Source: a virus. Taken from it: a DNA stretch of 29,340 bases. Under the pieces are notes generated by a model. That model was not told the origin of the DNA, made no database searches, and was given only the letters and a program-made list of their open reading frames with translations. The stretch spans positions 1 to 29,340 of IMG/VR virus record IMGVR_UViG_3300040806_001028. The stretch is one strand, 5' to 3'. Of the stretch, positions 7,026 to 13,279 are shown piece by piece. The translations under genes and the position numbers were made by a program. How positions within the stretch are numbered: position 1 is the stretch's first letter; each line of letters opens with the position of its first letter.

Positions 7026-7257
7026 ATTTATATCTCTTTGCGCTTGACTTTGCATAACCGAATTTATCGCTAACAATCACACCGTTTTCACGAATAATAA
7101 CGCGCTTCATCCTTCTGTTATGACAAGCGGCAAGGTTTCCAGGTGTCTTCATTGGGTGACTTGGATCTTGCGCTGCGTTGTAACGCTTCATGTGCATAGT
7201 TGTTTGCGTGAACGATAAATCACTCATTGATTCAGGTGCGAATATGTTATCTGTCAT
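7015..7257 (-). CDS. Hypothetical protein (80 aa)
   Basis: ATG at 7257 with CGGAG 8 bases upstream. The product has a Ser/Thr-rich N-terminus and a basic C-terminal half (HNRRMKRVIIRENGVIVSDKFG, then AKRYKYGS). One His-Asn-Arg-Arg stretch and a single Cys are present, which is not enough for a zinc finger. It is a short protein of unknown function within the minus-strand operon. An 87-base gap separates it from the HTH-like gene upstream. Confidence 0.65.
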   Translation of the reverse strand: MTDNIFAPESMSDLSFTQTTMHMKRYNAAQDPSHPMKTPGNLAACHNRRMKRVIIRENGVIVSDKFGYAKSSAKRYKYGS

Positions 7258-7344
7258 TTTATTTACTCCGTTTGTTTCGATAGCTGAATACTATTGGATT
7301 ATTTTGCTGCGGTGAAATAACAAATTGAAATATACATATAACAA

Positions 7345-7521
7345 TTACGAATGGTTATTTAGGTTAACATTAGTCGTAGATTTGATGTAAACATTACCCT
7401 CATCATCAACTAGGGCGCCTTTATCTACTAGGCGCTTTAGTTGCATTGCTGATACGTTTAAAGCCTTAGCCGCAGCGTACATGCTGCGGTATTTGGCGGT
7501 TATTGATTTAAGTGTTTTCAT
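7345..7521 (-). CDS. Small HTH-like protein (58 aa)
   Basis: A 58-codon ORF with ATG at 7521, starting just after the stop of the upstream gene. The product contains SMYAAAKALNVSAMQLKRLV, which reads as helix, turn (LNVS), second helix, the pattern of a minimal DNA-binding helix-turn-helix. It is followed by DKGALVDDEGNVYIKS, a possible beta wing. It may be the block's own regulator. The heptamer ATAACAA occurs twice just downstream of this gene (7317-7323, 7338-7344) and as an inverted pair in the promoter region at 8244-8265. The HTH call is by eye. Confidence 0.6.
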   Translation of the reverse strand: MKTLKSITAKYRSMYAAAKALNVSAMQLKRLVDKGALVDDEGNVYIKSTTNVNLNNHS

Positions 7522-7522
7522 T

Positions 7523-7933
7523 TTAAATTTCTTTTATTATGTTTCTAGCTTTTTCGATATGGCTCTGGTCTATAAAAAACTCACCATAACCGAAATCAAC
7601 ACCAATATTCGCAACATCGTTAACCAATGAAATCATGCGATCTCTTTCTGTTGGCTTTGCTTTTTCATCTAGTATCGCCTCAAGTTGGTTTAGTAAGGGT
7701 GCGGGTAATTCGGTTTTGTATTTTTCAAGTAGAAACAATATATCTTTTACAACTTTCAAATCTACTGCTGACACCTCAACTTTCATGCTTAATCCAGCCA
7801 TTTCAAAACCCTCATAATAATCACGCAAAGCATACCCGTTAACACCATTAATGCCGCAAATGAGTATATCTTTGCAATTTTCAGTTAGGGAGCATCTGCC
7901 GCTAGCATCGACTCCCCATGTGTAACGACTCAT
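7523..7933 (-). CDS. Hypothetical protein (136 aa)
   Basis: ATG at 7933 overlaps the upstream stop by 4 bases (ATGA), showing translational coupling. The N-terminal ~45 residues look beta-rich with two Cys (RCSLTENCKDILICGINGVNG). The rest is mainly helical (AVDLKVVKDILFLLEKYKTEL, then a second helical half). No motif or membrane segment is seen. It is the second gene of the minus-strand operon; function unknown. Confidence 0.7.
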   Translation of the reverse strand: MSRYTWGVDASGRCSLTENCKDILICGINGVNGYALRDYYEGFEMAGLSMKVEVSAVDLKVVKDILFLLEKYKTELPAPLLNQLEAILDEKAKPTERDRMISLVNDVANIGVDFGYGEFFIDQSHIEKARNIIKEI

Positions 7934-8169
7934 AGCGACTTTAAGTAACTATCATTGATAGAGCAAACTTTCGAATATCTTGCAGCACCAGACTTTGTCA
8001 TTCTCGAATAGTAAGAGATTTTAAGAAGGTGTTGACGAATCTCATCTTCAGTTTCAATAATGTCGTGCTCATTCATTTCATTGTGAAAATTAACCGACCG
8101 TATTAAATCAATAGTTGTCATTCCCATTGCTTCTGAAATCTCGTTAATTAATTTAGTTAATGTTTTCAT
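7930..8169 (-). CDS. Hypothetical protein (79 aa), first gene of the minus-strand operon
   Basis: ATG at 8169 with a GGAG site, about 40 bases downstream of the promoter at 8211-8238. The product is helical, with a segment EISEAMGMTTIDLIRSV that loosely resembles a helix-turn-helix, and an acidic middle (NEHDIIETEDEIRQHL). The C-terminus is Ser/Lys/Tyr-rich. A regulatory role is possible from position and the weak HTH look, but is not shown. It overlaps the following gene by 4 bases. Confidence 0.65.
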   Translation of the reverse strand: MKTLTKLINEISEAMGMTTIDLIRSVNFHNEMNEHDIIETEDEIRQHLLKISYYSRMTKSGAARYSKVCSINDSYLKSL

Positions 8170-8210
8170 AATAATCTCCAGTTGTTTAAGTATTTCGTTT
8201 CAGTGGGGTT

Positions 8211-8238
8211 ATAGTAACAAGCCTGTGATTAATGGCAA
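8211..8238 (-). promoter_or_regulatory. Promoter of the minus-strand operon
   Basis: Read on the minus strand: TTGCCA at 8238-8233, 16-bp spacer, TACTAT at 8216-8211. It lies about 42 bases upstream of the first gene of the block. A second, TATACT, box lies on the same strand at 8280-8275. Confidence 0.6.
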
Positions 8239-8243
8239 CACTT

Positions 8244-8265
8244 TTGTTATTAATTTATATAACAA
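8244..8265. promoter_or_regulatory. Inverted repeat, candidate operator
   Basis: Perfect 7-bp arms TTGTTAT (8244-8250) and ATAACAA (8259-8265) around TAATTTAT. It sits just upstream of the minus-strand -35 and between the divergent promoters, where a repressor or activator would act on both. Confidence 0.5.
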
Positions 8266-8267
8266 AT

Positions 8268-8295
8268 AAGCATAAGTATATAGCTAAACGGTATT
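8268..8295. repeat. 28-bp control-region repeat, copy 2
   Basis: Matches 46-73 at 24 of 28 bases. Read on the minus strand it contains TTTAGCTATA, the core of the late promoter element found at 11248, 14815 and 18181, followed by a TATACT -10-like box. Confidence 0.6.
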
Positions 8296-8323
8296 TATAA
8301 TCTAATCGGGTTTGGGTTAAGGT

Positions 8324-8351
8324 TTGCACTGTTGGTTATGTGGTGTATAAT
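8324..8351 (+). promoter_or_regulatory. Sigma70-like promoter of the small RNA
   Basis: TTGCAC (8324-8329), 16-bp spacer, consensus TATAAT (8346-8351). Start expected near 8358. No ORF follows before the terminator at about 8464. Confidence 0.65.
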
Positions 8352-8357
8352 TCAGTT

Positions 8358-8464
8358 ACAAGCTTTGGTCGGCTTAAAAACAAATAGTAGAGCGTTTACA
8401 CGTGGCTTCGAGGGTTTTTAATATTTGTCCCTCAGACCAGAGGCCATCTGTAAGCGCTTTTTTA
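8358..8464 (+). ncRNA. Candidate structured small RNA (~107 nt) with its own terminator
   Basis: A promoter lies upstream and a long nested hairpin ending in six T lies at the end. The outer stem is AGCGTTTACA (8391-8400) with TGTAAGCGCT (8449-8458), 10 bp with one G-U. The middle stem is TGGCTTC (8403-8409) with GAGGCCA (8440-8446), 7 bp with one G-U. The inner stem is GAGGG (8410-8414) with CCCTC (8429-8433). The T-run is 8458-8463. The stacked, interrupted stem is longer than a simple terminator needs. A free 5' segment of ~33 nt (8358-8390) contains AAGC/GCTT. It could be a regulatory RNA, a decoy or an attenuator. Confidence 0.6.
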
Positions 8465-8646
8465 TTTCTATAATCCTACCTTTGCTTGTCCTGGTGATGT
8501 CGGGGCAAACTGTAACTGAGCCATTACCTTGATAAATCCGTTAGCTGATACCTAGCAAAGCGGAGCTGTGAGAGTTGAGTTAATATTCATATAAAGCAAA
8601 ACCTAAATTGGCGTTTCATTCGGTTTCCCATTGTGATTATTAATTG

Positions 8647-8747
8647 ATAGTGTGCAGTGCTAGGGCGTGACAGACACGTAAACACTATTGAGCTATAAAC
8701 CTGTACTTTATAGCTTAGCCATAACCTCAGATGATGAGATTGGTTAT
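8647..8747 (+). other. Three-hairpin block in the HNH gene leader
   Basis: ATAGTGT (8647-8653) pairs with ACACTAT (8682-8688), with CGTG/CACG inside. AGCTATAAA (8691-8699) pairs perfectly with TTTATAGCT (8707-8715) over a 7-base loop CCTGTAC. ATAACC (8721-8726) pairs with GGTTAT (8742-8747), with competing CTCA/TGAG inside. No tRNA fold could be closed. It may be an RNA structure, or on DNA a pair of inverted copies of the AGCTATAA core of the late promoter element. Confidence 0.5.
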
Positions 8748-8825
8748 CTTCTAAGGCTGTTTCATAACGGCTTTAAGGAGAGTATTAGCCAATTATTTCC
8801 TAGATGATAAGTAAGAGGGGTAAAA

Positions 8826-9332
8826 ATGGGTAAATTAACGAAAGCAGAGAGAGTGAAGCGCAACCAAGAGCGCAGACTCAAAAATAAACAGGCTTTTAAT
8901 GATGATATTAAGTTGCTCAAATCATTTTGCGGTATTGGTGGCAATTATTCAGCTCTTGAGCTTGCTGTTGTCACATCTGCAAAGCTTGGTTTAACTGTTA
9001 GAGGTGACGTTCATCCACACACTCAGATAAAAGTGCTTGCTGGCAAGGTTAGAAAGCTTGACGATAAGCCTAAGTTTAAATGCAGGACAAAGAAAGATTT
9101 TTACAGCAGTAGAGCGTGGAAGATATTGCGGTATCAGGCTTTTGAGCGGTACGGCAATAAATGCGCTTGCTGCGGTGCAACTCCATCTGACGGCTTGGTT
9201 ATGCACGTTGATCACATTAAACCAAAATCAACAAGCCCAGAGCTTGCGCTTGATATTGAAAATCTGCAAATACTTTGTGAGGATTGCAATGTTGGCAAGA
9301 TCAATCAATGGCAAACAGATTGGCGACCTTGA
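8826..9332 (+). CDS. HNH endonuclease
   Basis: 168 residues, ATG with GAGGGG upstream. The basic N-terminus (AERVKRNQERRLKNKQ) probably contacts DNA. The HNH domain covers ~110-160: zinc-binding C113-x2-C116, the HVDHIKP core with catalytic-type H130, the N-containing DIENLQIL helix, and C151-x2-C154 (CEDCN). This is the zinc-stabilised beta-beta-alpha metal fold. Phages use such enzymes as free-standing homing endonucleases or as packaging accessories near terminase. Here it is separated from terminase by ~4.5 kb and lies beside the accessory block and structured RNAs, which favours a mobile or accessory origin. Confidence 0.9.
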   Translation: MGKLTKAERVKRNQERRLKNKQAFNDDIKLLKSFCGIGGNYSALELAVVTSAKLGLTVRGDVHPHTQIKVLAGKVRKLDDKPKFKCRTKKDFYSSRAWKILRYQAFERYGNKCACCGATPSDGLVMHVDHIKPKSTSPELALDIENLQILCEDCNVGKINQWQTDWRP

Positions 9333-9380
9333 TGCACTAACGTATCTAATGACACTTATTGTTTAAATTTGGAGTAGAAA

Positions 9381-9602
9381 ATGATTAAAAGCGAAATGTT
9401 AAAAGGTAAACTTTCAAAAGACGCCTATATAGCAGTTTTAGAGGCTGAGATAGCCATGAATAATACGGTCATTGACAATATTAGTAAGCTAGGCGCTATG
9501 TCAGTTGCGGCAAATGCAGCAGCGGCAGCGGTTTACGCGCATGCAGTTGGACTAATCATCCAAAAAGATGCGCAGGCAAAAAACAGCGAAGAACACTTTT
9601 AA
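9381..9602 (+). CDS. Small hypothetical protein (73 aa)
   Basis: ATG with GGAG and a leader (GGAGTAGAAAATGATTAAA) nearly identical to that of the next gene. The product is helical, with a Lys-rich N-terminus and an Ala-rich middle (NAAAAAVYAHAVGLII, about residues 45-60) that is moderately hydrophobic but interrupted by a His. It could be a weak membrane helix or an oligomerising helix. No family is recognised. Confidence 0.65.
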   Translation: MIKSEMLKGKLSKDAYIAVLEAEIAMNNTVIDNISKLGAMSVAANAAAAAVYAHAVGLIIQKDAQAKNSEEHF

Positions 9603-9620
9603 TTAACTGGAGAGTAGAAA

Positions 9621-10064
9621 ATGATTAAAGTATTTAACTTGGCAATGTTTGCAGCGCTAATAATTGGAATTTACTATGACAATGAAGGGCTGCTTGAGCT
9701 TTATTCAGCATACGCATTCTCATTGCTTGTACTAATTTCTATTGCTGGCGCTTATTGCGTCTACCTAGCTTTTGAATTTGATCAAGAAAGCGACAAGTCT
9801 TTTTACTTGAAAGACAAACTTCTAACTAGTTTCAACGGTGAGATTACCAATTATCAAAAATTTGTGGTTATACCTGTAAGGGTGGCATCTTTAGTCTTAT
9901 TGGTTTTCTCTCAACAGTATTTGGCAGCGGCGGCACTTTTCTTATCAATTGCAATGTTTCACAGAATAAATAAGGGTATGACTAAAAGGTTTAATCAAAT
10001 GAGTGATTACATGGCATCAAAATCAGACTCTAAAGTTGTTATTGCTGATTTCGGTAAAAGCTAA
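9621..10064 (+). CDS. Membrane protein with four hydrophobic segments (147 aa)
   Basis: ATG with GGAGAG. Hydrophobic stretches at about residues 5-19, 30-52, 81-96 and 98-113 suggest four inner-membrane helices, with a charged loop at ~53-80 and a basic soluble C-terminus. No motif is recognised. Such proteins in accessory cassettes can be superinfection-exclusion or holin-like proteins, but nothing specific supports either. The gene ends just before a combined promoter/terminator at 10071-10126. Confidence 0.7.
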   Translation: MIKVFNLAMFAALIIGIYYDNEGLLELYSAYAFSLLVLISIAGAYCVYLAFEFDQESDKSFYLKDKLLTSFNGEITNYQKFVVIPVRVASLVLLVFSQQYLAAAALFLSIAMFHRINKGMTKRFNQMSDYMASKSDSKVVIADFGKS

Positions 10065-10070
10065 CCTTAA

Positions 10071-10098
10071 TTGCCCCAATTCCCCACCATGCTATAAT
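10071..10098 (+). promoter_or_regulatory. Promoter of the head morphogenesis gene
   Basis: TTGCCC (10071-10076), 16-bp spacer, TGC-TATAAT with the hexamer at 10093-10098: a strong extended -10 promoter. The expected start (~10105) falls inside the hairpin that follows. Confidence 0.65.
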
Positions 10099-10099
10099 T

Positions 10100-10126
10100 G
10101 CCCTATATCAAATTAGGGCATTTTTT
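10100..10126 (+). terminator. Terminator hairpin overlapping a promoter start
   Basis: GCCCTA (10100-10105) pairs with TAGGGC (10114-10119), followed by six T (10121-10126) and, two bases later, an ATG. It would end transcripts from 8826-10064. Its right arm holds the AGGG likely used as ribosome binding site for the ATG at 10128. Confidence 0.6.
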
Positions 10127-10127
10127 C

Positions 10128-11231
10128 ATGCAGAGTCCAGAGCTTTTTGCAGCATTAACAAATCGAAGCATATTAGACCAACGCTTTGCTTCATCATTAA
10201 ACAAGCAAACAACCGAAGCGCTTCAAGAGCTTGCTAAATGGCTACGTGAGCGTATTAATCGCGAAGGTGCTACCATTGCATCTAGAAAGCGCTATCAGAA
10301 GTTATTAGATGATGTAGAGACAAAGACAGCACAAGTGTATGAAGATATCACAGCGCTTTACTATGAGCAGTTTAAAGCACTATCCGCCGATGAAGCTGAA
10401 TTTATAACGCAAGCAATTCAAACCTCTGTAGTCGCTGACGTTATTGTCGAGTCACCATCAAATAGAAAGCTATGGGCGGCAGTAACTAAAAACCCCTTAG
10501 CCATTGGCGGCAATAACTCATTCGTTGATTTTGACGAAATGATAGAGAGGTTAGGCGATAATAGTCGCAAAGTGGCTAGTGTAATATCTGGCGGCTTTTC
10601 TCAGGGCTTAACACTTCAAGAAATGACTCAAACCATTATTGGTACCAGGGCGCAAAAGTATACCGATGGGATTATTGATGCTTCTAGGCGTGAAGCTGAA
10701 ACAATCGTTAGAACTGCGGTAACTCATATTGCATCAACTTCACGTGATGAAATATTCAGACAGAACGACGATATTATCTGGGGCTATACAATCTTAGCCA
10801 CTTTAGATACTCGAACATCTGAAACGTGTCGATATTTTGACGGCAAGACTTTTAAATACTCTGATAGTTATAATCCTAAACCGGCCTTTCATTATCGCTG
10901 TAGGTCACAAATCACAGCAGAGTTTTACAATGACAAGCTAAACCGCACAGGCTCGACACGATCGGCTAACTTTGAAGATGAAAAAGGCCAAGTTGACGCA
11001 ACTAAGCAATATTATGATGTGCTGAAAAGACAACCTGCTTACGTGCAAGATGAAGTCCTTGGTAAATCTCGCGGCTTGATATTCCGCAACGCAGGATTAA
11101 GCGCGCAAGAATTTAGAGATGCTTTAGCCAATCGCATGGGTGAGCCTCTAACGCTCGCAGAAATGGCGCAGAAGAATCAGAAAATACTTGAATACATGAA
11201 CAAGAATGAATTTTTAAAAGGTTATATCTGA
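10128..11231 (+). CDS. Phage head morphogenesis protein (Mu F / SPP1 gp7 family)
   Basis: 367 residues from ATG 10128; a TTG start at 10098 would lie inside the terminator hairpin and is rejected. Residues ~195-262 carry the family signature: RTAVTHIASTSRDEIFRQN, then GYTILATLDTRTSETCRYFDG and HYRCRSQI, with paired Cys and His as in Mu F domains. These minor head proteins attach to the portal and are present in a few copies in the capsid. They normally follow the portal gene directly. Here 4.3 kb of accessory DNA lies between, which points to an insertion. Confidence 0.9.
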   Translation: MQSPELFAALTNRSILDQRFASSLNKQTTEALQELAKWLRERINREGATIASRKRYQKLLDDVETKTAQVYEDITALYYEQFKALSADEAEFITQAIQTSVVADVIVESPSNRKLWAAVTKNPLAIGGNNSFVDFDEMIERLGDNSRKVASVISGGFSQGLTLQEMTQTIIGTRAQKYTDGIIDASRREAETIVRTAVTHIASTSRDEIFRQNDDIIWGYTILATLDTRTSETCRYFDGKTFKYSDSYNPKPAFHYRCRSQITAEFYNDKLNRTGSTRSANFEDEKGQVDATKQYYDVLKRQPAYVQDEVLGKSRGLIFRNAGLSAQEFRDALANRMGEPLTLAEMAQKNQKILEYMNKNEFLKGYI

Positions 11232-11238
11232 CGATAGT

Positions 11239-11273
11239 TTGACGCTTATAACCTTTAGTTATATCATTATAAC
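11239..11273 (+). promoter_or_regulatory. Promoter of scaffold/capsid operon with late element
   Basis: TTGACG (11239-11244), 17-bp spacer, TATCAT (11262-11267) is a good sigma70 promoter. Overlapping it is ATAACCTTTAGTTATA (11248-11263), then TATAAC (11268-11273), matching the element-plus-box arrangement at 14815 and 18181. Confidence 0.6.
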
Positions 11274-11324
11274 AATTATTAACCAGTAGCAGGGCTACAA
11301 CCATTTTAATCAGGAGATTATCAA

Positions 11325-11960
11325 ATGGCAGAGTACACAGAAGAGCAATTGAAAGAACTGCTAGCTAAGCAAGAGCAAGAGCTTAAAGCCAAATTTGAAG
11401 CTGAAACCGCAGGCTTAAAAGCCAATAAAGATGCGCTACTAGCAGAAAAGAAAAAGCTAGAAGAAGAAACGCAAGCTAAGTTATTGGAAAAAGAGCAAGC
11501 GGCAATTGAGGCAGCAAAAGAGGCTGGTGATGTTAAAAAGGCTTTGGAGCTTGAGCAAGCTAAATACGAGCGTGAACGCAAAGAGTTATCTGAGCAATTA
11601 AACGCACGTAACGAAATGATTCTTTCATCTAAAAAGCAAGCTTCTGTTCAAAGCATCGTTTCTAACTTTGCTAAAAACGATAAGCTCAGTCAGTTAACAG
11701 CGAGTCAATTAGTTGATTATGGCTTTGGTGAAGACGGTAACGTTGTAGCTAGCTATAAAGACTTAGATGGCAAGCATATAGCTGATAACCATGACGATTG
11801 GTTAAAATGGGCTAAGTCTGACCCTGATATGCAAAATCATTTGGCAGGGTCAAAAGCTTCTGGTATTGATCAAAGTATTGTAACACCGTCGAGCCAAGGG
11901 CAGCGCCAAGAGCTAGACAAGCAGTCTAAGATCGCAGAAATTAACGCTAAATTTAGTTAA
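11325..11960 (+). CDS. Capsid scaffolding protein
   Basis: 211 residues, ATG with CAGGAG. Residues ~5-105 are an almost unbroken run of Glu, Lys, Ala and Leu with heptad spacing, a long coiled coil. A more globular C-terminal part includes LTASQLVDYGFGEDGNVV and DDWLKWAKSDPDMQNHL. Position immediately before the major capsid gene, coiled-coil content and length all fit a scaffold that guides procapsid assembly and is then removed. The C-terminus is charged (KQSKIAEINAKFS), as expected for coat contact. Confidence 0.85.
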   Translation: MAEYTEEQLKELLAKQEQELKAKFEAETAGLKANKDALLAEKKKLEEETQAKLLEKEQAAIEAAKEAGDVKKALELEQAKYERERKELSEQLNARNEMILSSKKQASVQSIVSNFAKNDKLSQLTASQLVDYGFGEDGNVVASYKDLDGKHIADNHDDWLKWAKSDPDMQNHLAGSKASGIDQSIVTPSSQGQRQELDKQSKIAEINAKFS

Positions 11961-11973
11961 AAGGTAAAAAGTT

Positions 11974-12942
11974 ATGGCATTAGCAAACATGCAAGTTTAC
12001 AACAATGAGATTGTAGGCACTACTATCGAGCTTTTAGGTCAAATGACTAATAAGTTCAACCAAGCGTCGGGCGGTGCGATTGTGCTATCTACTGACGGCT
12101 TCCGTGGTGACTTTGATAAAGAGTCATTCTTCAATCAAATCGCAAGCGCACAACGCCGTGTAGATCGCTATGCAGCAAACGGCGCTCAAGGTGCAACTAA
12201 CCTAACTCAAGGTGAAGTTGTTGGCGTTAAAGTTGGCGGCGGTTTTGGCCCTGTATTGTTTGAGCCTTCACAGCTTTCATGGCTACAGCGAGATCCAGGC
12301 GCGGCTATCATGGCTATCTCAGAAGGTTTTGCCGATGCTTTAATTGCAGATCAACTAAACACTGCGGTAGGCGCAGCAGTTGCAGCAATCGAAAACCAAG
12401 CAGCACTAGTAAATGATGTTTCTGGTACTGGCGGCATTAGTCAAATCGCGCTAAACGGCTCTCACGCTAAGTTTGGCGATAGCTCATCAATGCTTATTAC
12501 TGATGTAATGTCTGGCTCTGTTTATCACCGCTTAGTAGGTGAAGCAATTAGCAACTCTAACCGTTTATTTGAATCTACAAACGTTAAAGTAATTGATATT
12601 TTAGGTAAGCTTGTTGTTGTTTCTGACATTCCAGCGCTTTACGAAGCTGGTGCGCCAAACAAAGATAAGGTTCTGTCACTTACTAACCGTGGTATCGTTG
12701 TTGATAATACATCGGATATTATCTCTAACCTTGAAACAACAAACGGCAAGCAGCGTATCGAGACAACTTGGCAGGCTGACTACACATTTGGTCTTAAGCT
12801 TAAAGGCTTTAGCTGGGATGTTCAAAACGGCGGCGCTTCACCAACTGATGCAGAGTTATTCACTGGCACTAACTGGGATAAAGCTGTGGCAGAAGATAAG
12901 CATTTGGCTGGTACTCTTGCTATTGGTTCAGCGGGCGCATAA
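11974..12942 (+). CDS. Major capsid protein (Gp13-like)
   Basis: 322 residues, likely HK97-fold. The N-terminal SGGAIVLSTDGFRGDFDKESFF and QRRVDRYAANGAQGATNLTQGEVVGVKVGG, and the later TWQADYTFGLKLKGFSWDV near residue ~270-290, match what I recall of the major capsid protein 13-like family. It follows the scaffold by 13 bases and is followed by a small gene with AAGGAG. Ala/Gly-rich composition and balanced charge are usual for abundant coat proteins. No decoration domain is seen inside it. Confidence 0.88.
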   Translation: MALANMQVYNNEIVGTTIELLGQMTNKFNQASGGAIVLSTDGFRGDFDKESFFNQIASAQRRVDRYAANGAQGATNLTQGEVVGVKVGGGFGPVLFEPSQLSWLQRDPGAAIMAISEGFADALIADQLNTAVGAAVAAIENQAALVNDVSGTGGISQIALNGSHAKFGDSSSMLITDVMSGSVYHRLVGEAISNSNRLFESTNVKVIDILGKLVVVSDIPALYEAGAPNKDKVLSLTNRGIVVDNTSDIISNLETTNGKQRIETTWQADYTFGLKLKGFSWDVQNGGASPTDAELFTGTNWDKAVAEDKHLAGTLAIGSAGA

Positions 12943-12952
12943 GGAGTAATTT

Positions 12953-13099
12953 ATGGCTACTGCATACGCTCAACACCCGCTAACAAAGGAAGAAAAGAAA
13001 GCTCTTCTAAAGAAGTTTGACAAGGTTTTAGACTTACGCTTTAAACCAGAAAAGCTAGAAACGGGTGATAAAGTTATCGAAAAAGAAAAAGCTAAATAA
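12953..13099 (+). CDS. Small Lys-rich protein after the capsid gene (48 aa)
   Basis: ATG with AAGGAG 6 bases upstream, starting 10 bases after the capsid stop. The product is helical and rich in Lys and Glu (TKEEKKALLKKFDKVLDLRF, then KVIEKEKAK). It is probably translated in the capsid operon. It could be a minor head component or decoration peptide; no family is recognised. A strong terminator follows. Confidence 0.65.
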   Translation: MATAYAQHPLTKEEKKALLKKFDKVLDLRFKPEKLETGDKVIEKEKAK

Positions 13100-13127
13100 G
13101 GCTTAAACTTTGGATAACGCTTTTAAT

Positions 13128-13154
13128 AGCCTCACCTTTGAGTGGGGCTTTTTT
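13128..13154 (+). terminator. Terminator of the capsid operon
   Basis: AGCCTCAC (13128-13135) pairs with GTGGGGCT (13142-13149), 8 bp with one G-T, loop CTTTGA, then six T. Confidence 0.85.
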
Positions 13155-13167
13155 ATGTGAGGAAATT

Positions 13168-13278
13168 ATGAGGAACGATTTACTTAAGCAAATTGTAGTT
13201 GCGGCAGGTGGAACAGTTACCGACCCAAACAATAGAAATAAACTATTAAAAGATTGGCTTACAGCTTTAGGAGGTTGA
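13168..13278 (+). CDS. Small hypothetical protein (36 aa)
   Basis: ATG with GAGG upstream, 13 bases after the terminator. The product starts MRNDLLKQIVVAAGG and ends LLKDWLTALGG. The short motif TVTDPNNRNKLLKDWL reads like a compact helical peptide. It precedes the fibre-like gene by one base, and its last codons carry that gene's ribosome binding site (AGGAGG). Probably coupled to it; function unknown. Confidence 0.55.
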   Translation: MRNDLLKQIVVAAGGTVTDPNNRNKLLKDWLTALGG

Positions 13279-13279
13279 T

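Larger units (their letters stand above)
8170..8825. other. Divergent control and RNA region without ORFs
   Basis: This 656-base stretch has no credible gene. It holds, in order, the minus-strand promoter (8211-8238), an inverted repeat (8244-8265), the second copy of the 28-bp repeat (8268-8295), a rightward promoter (8324-8351), a terminated structured RNA (8358-8464), another TATAAT at 8469-8474, and three hairpins (8647-8747) in the leader of the HNH gene. Confidence 0.7.

Noticed and set aside
8804-8833. Nine-codon ORF MISKRGKNG overlapping the HNH start
   Set aside because: Too short and without a good ribosome binding site of its own; the nearby GAGGGG serves the HNH gene.
10098-10127. 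TTG start extending the Mu F-like protein by 10 residues
   Set aside because: These bases are the terminator hairpin and T-run after a promoter; ATG 10128 has AGGG 9 bases upstream.
11321-11581. Minus-strand Ser/Ala-rich frame opposite the scaffold gene
   Set aside because: Antisense shadow of a Glu/Lys/Ala coiled-coil gene; no ribosome binding site.
12611-12949. Plus-strand 112-codon frame inside the capsid gene
   Set aside because: Out-of-frame shadow of a highly expressed gene, with no start context.
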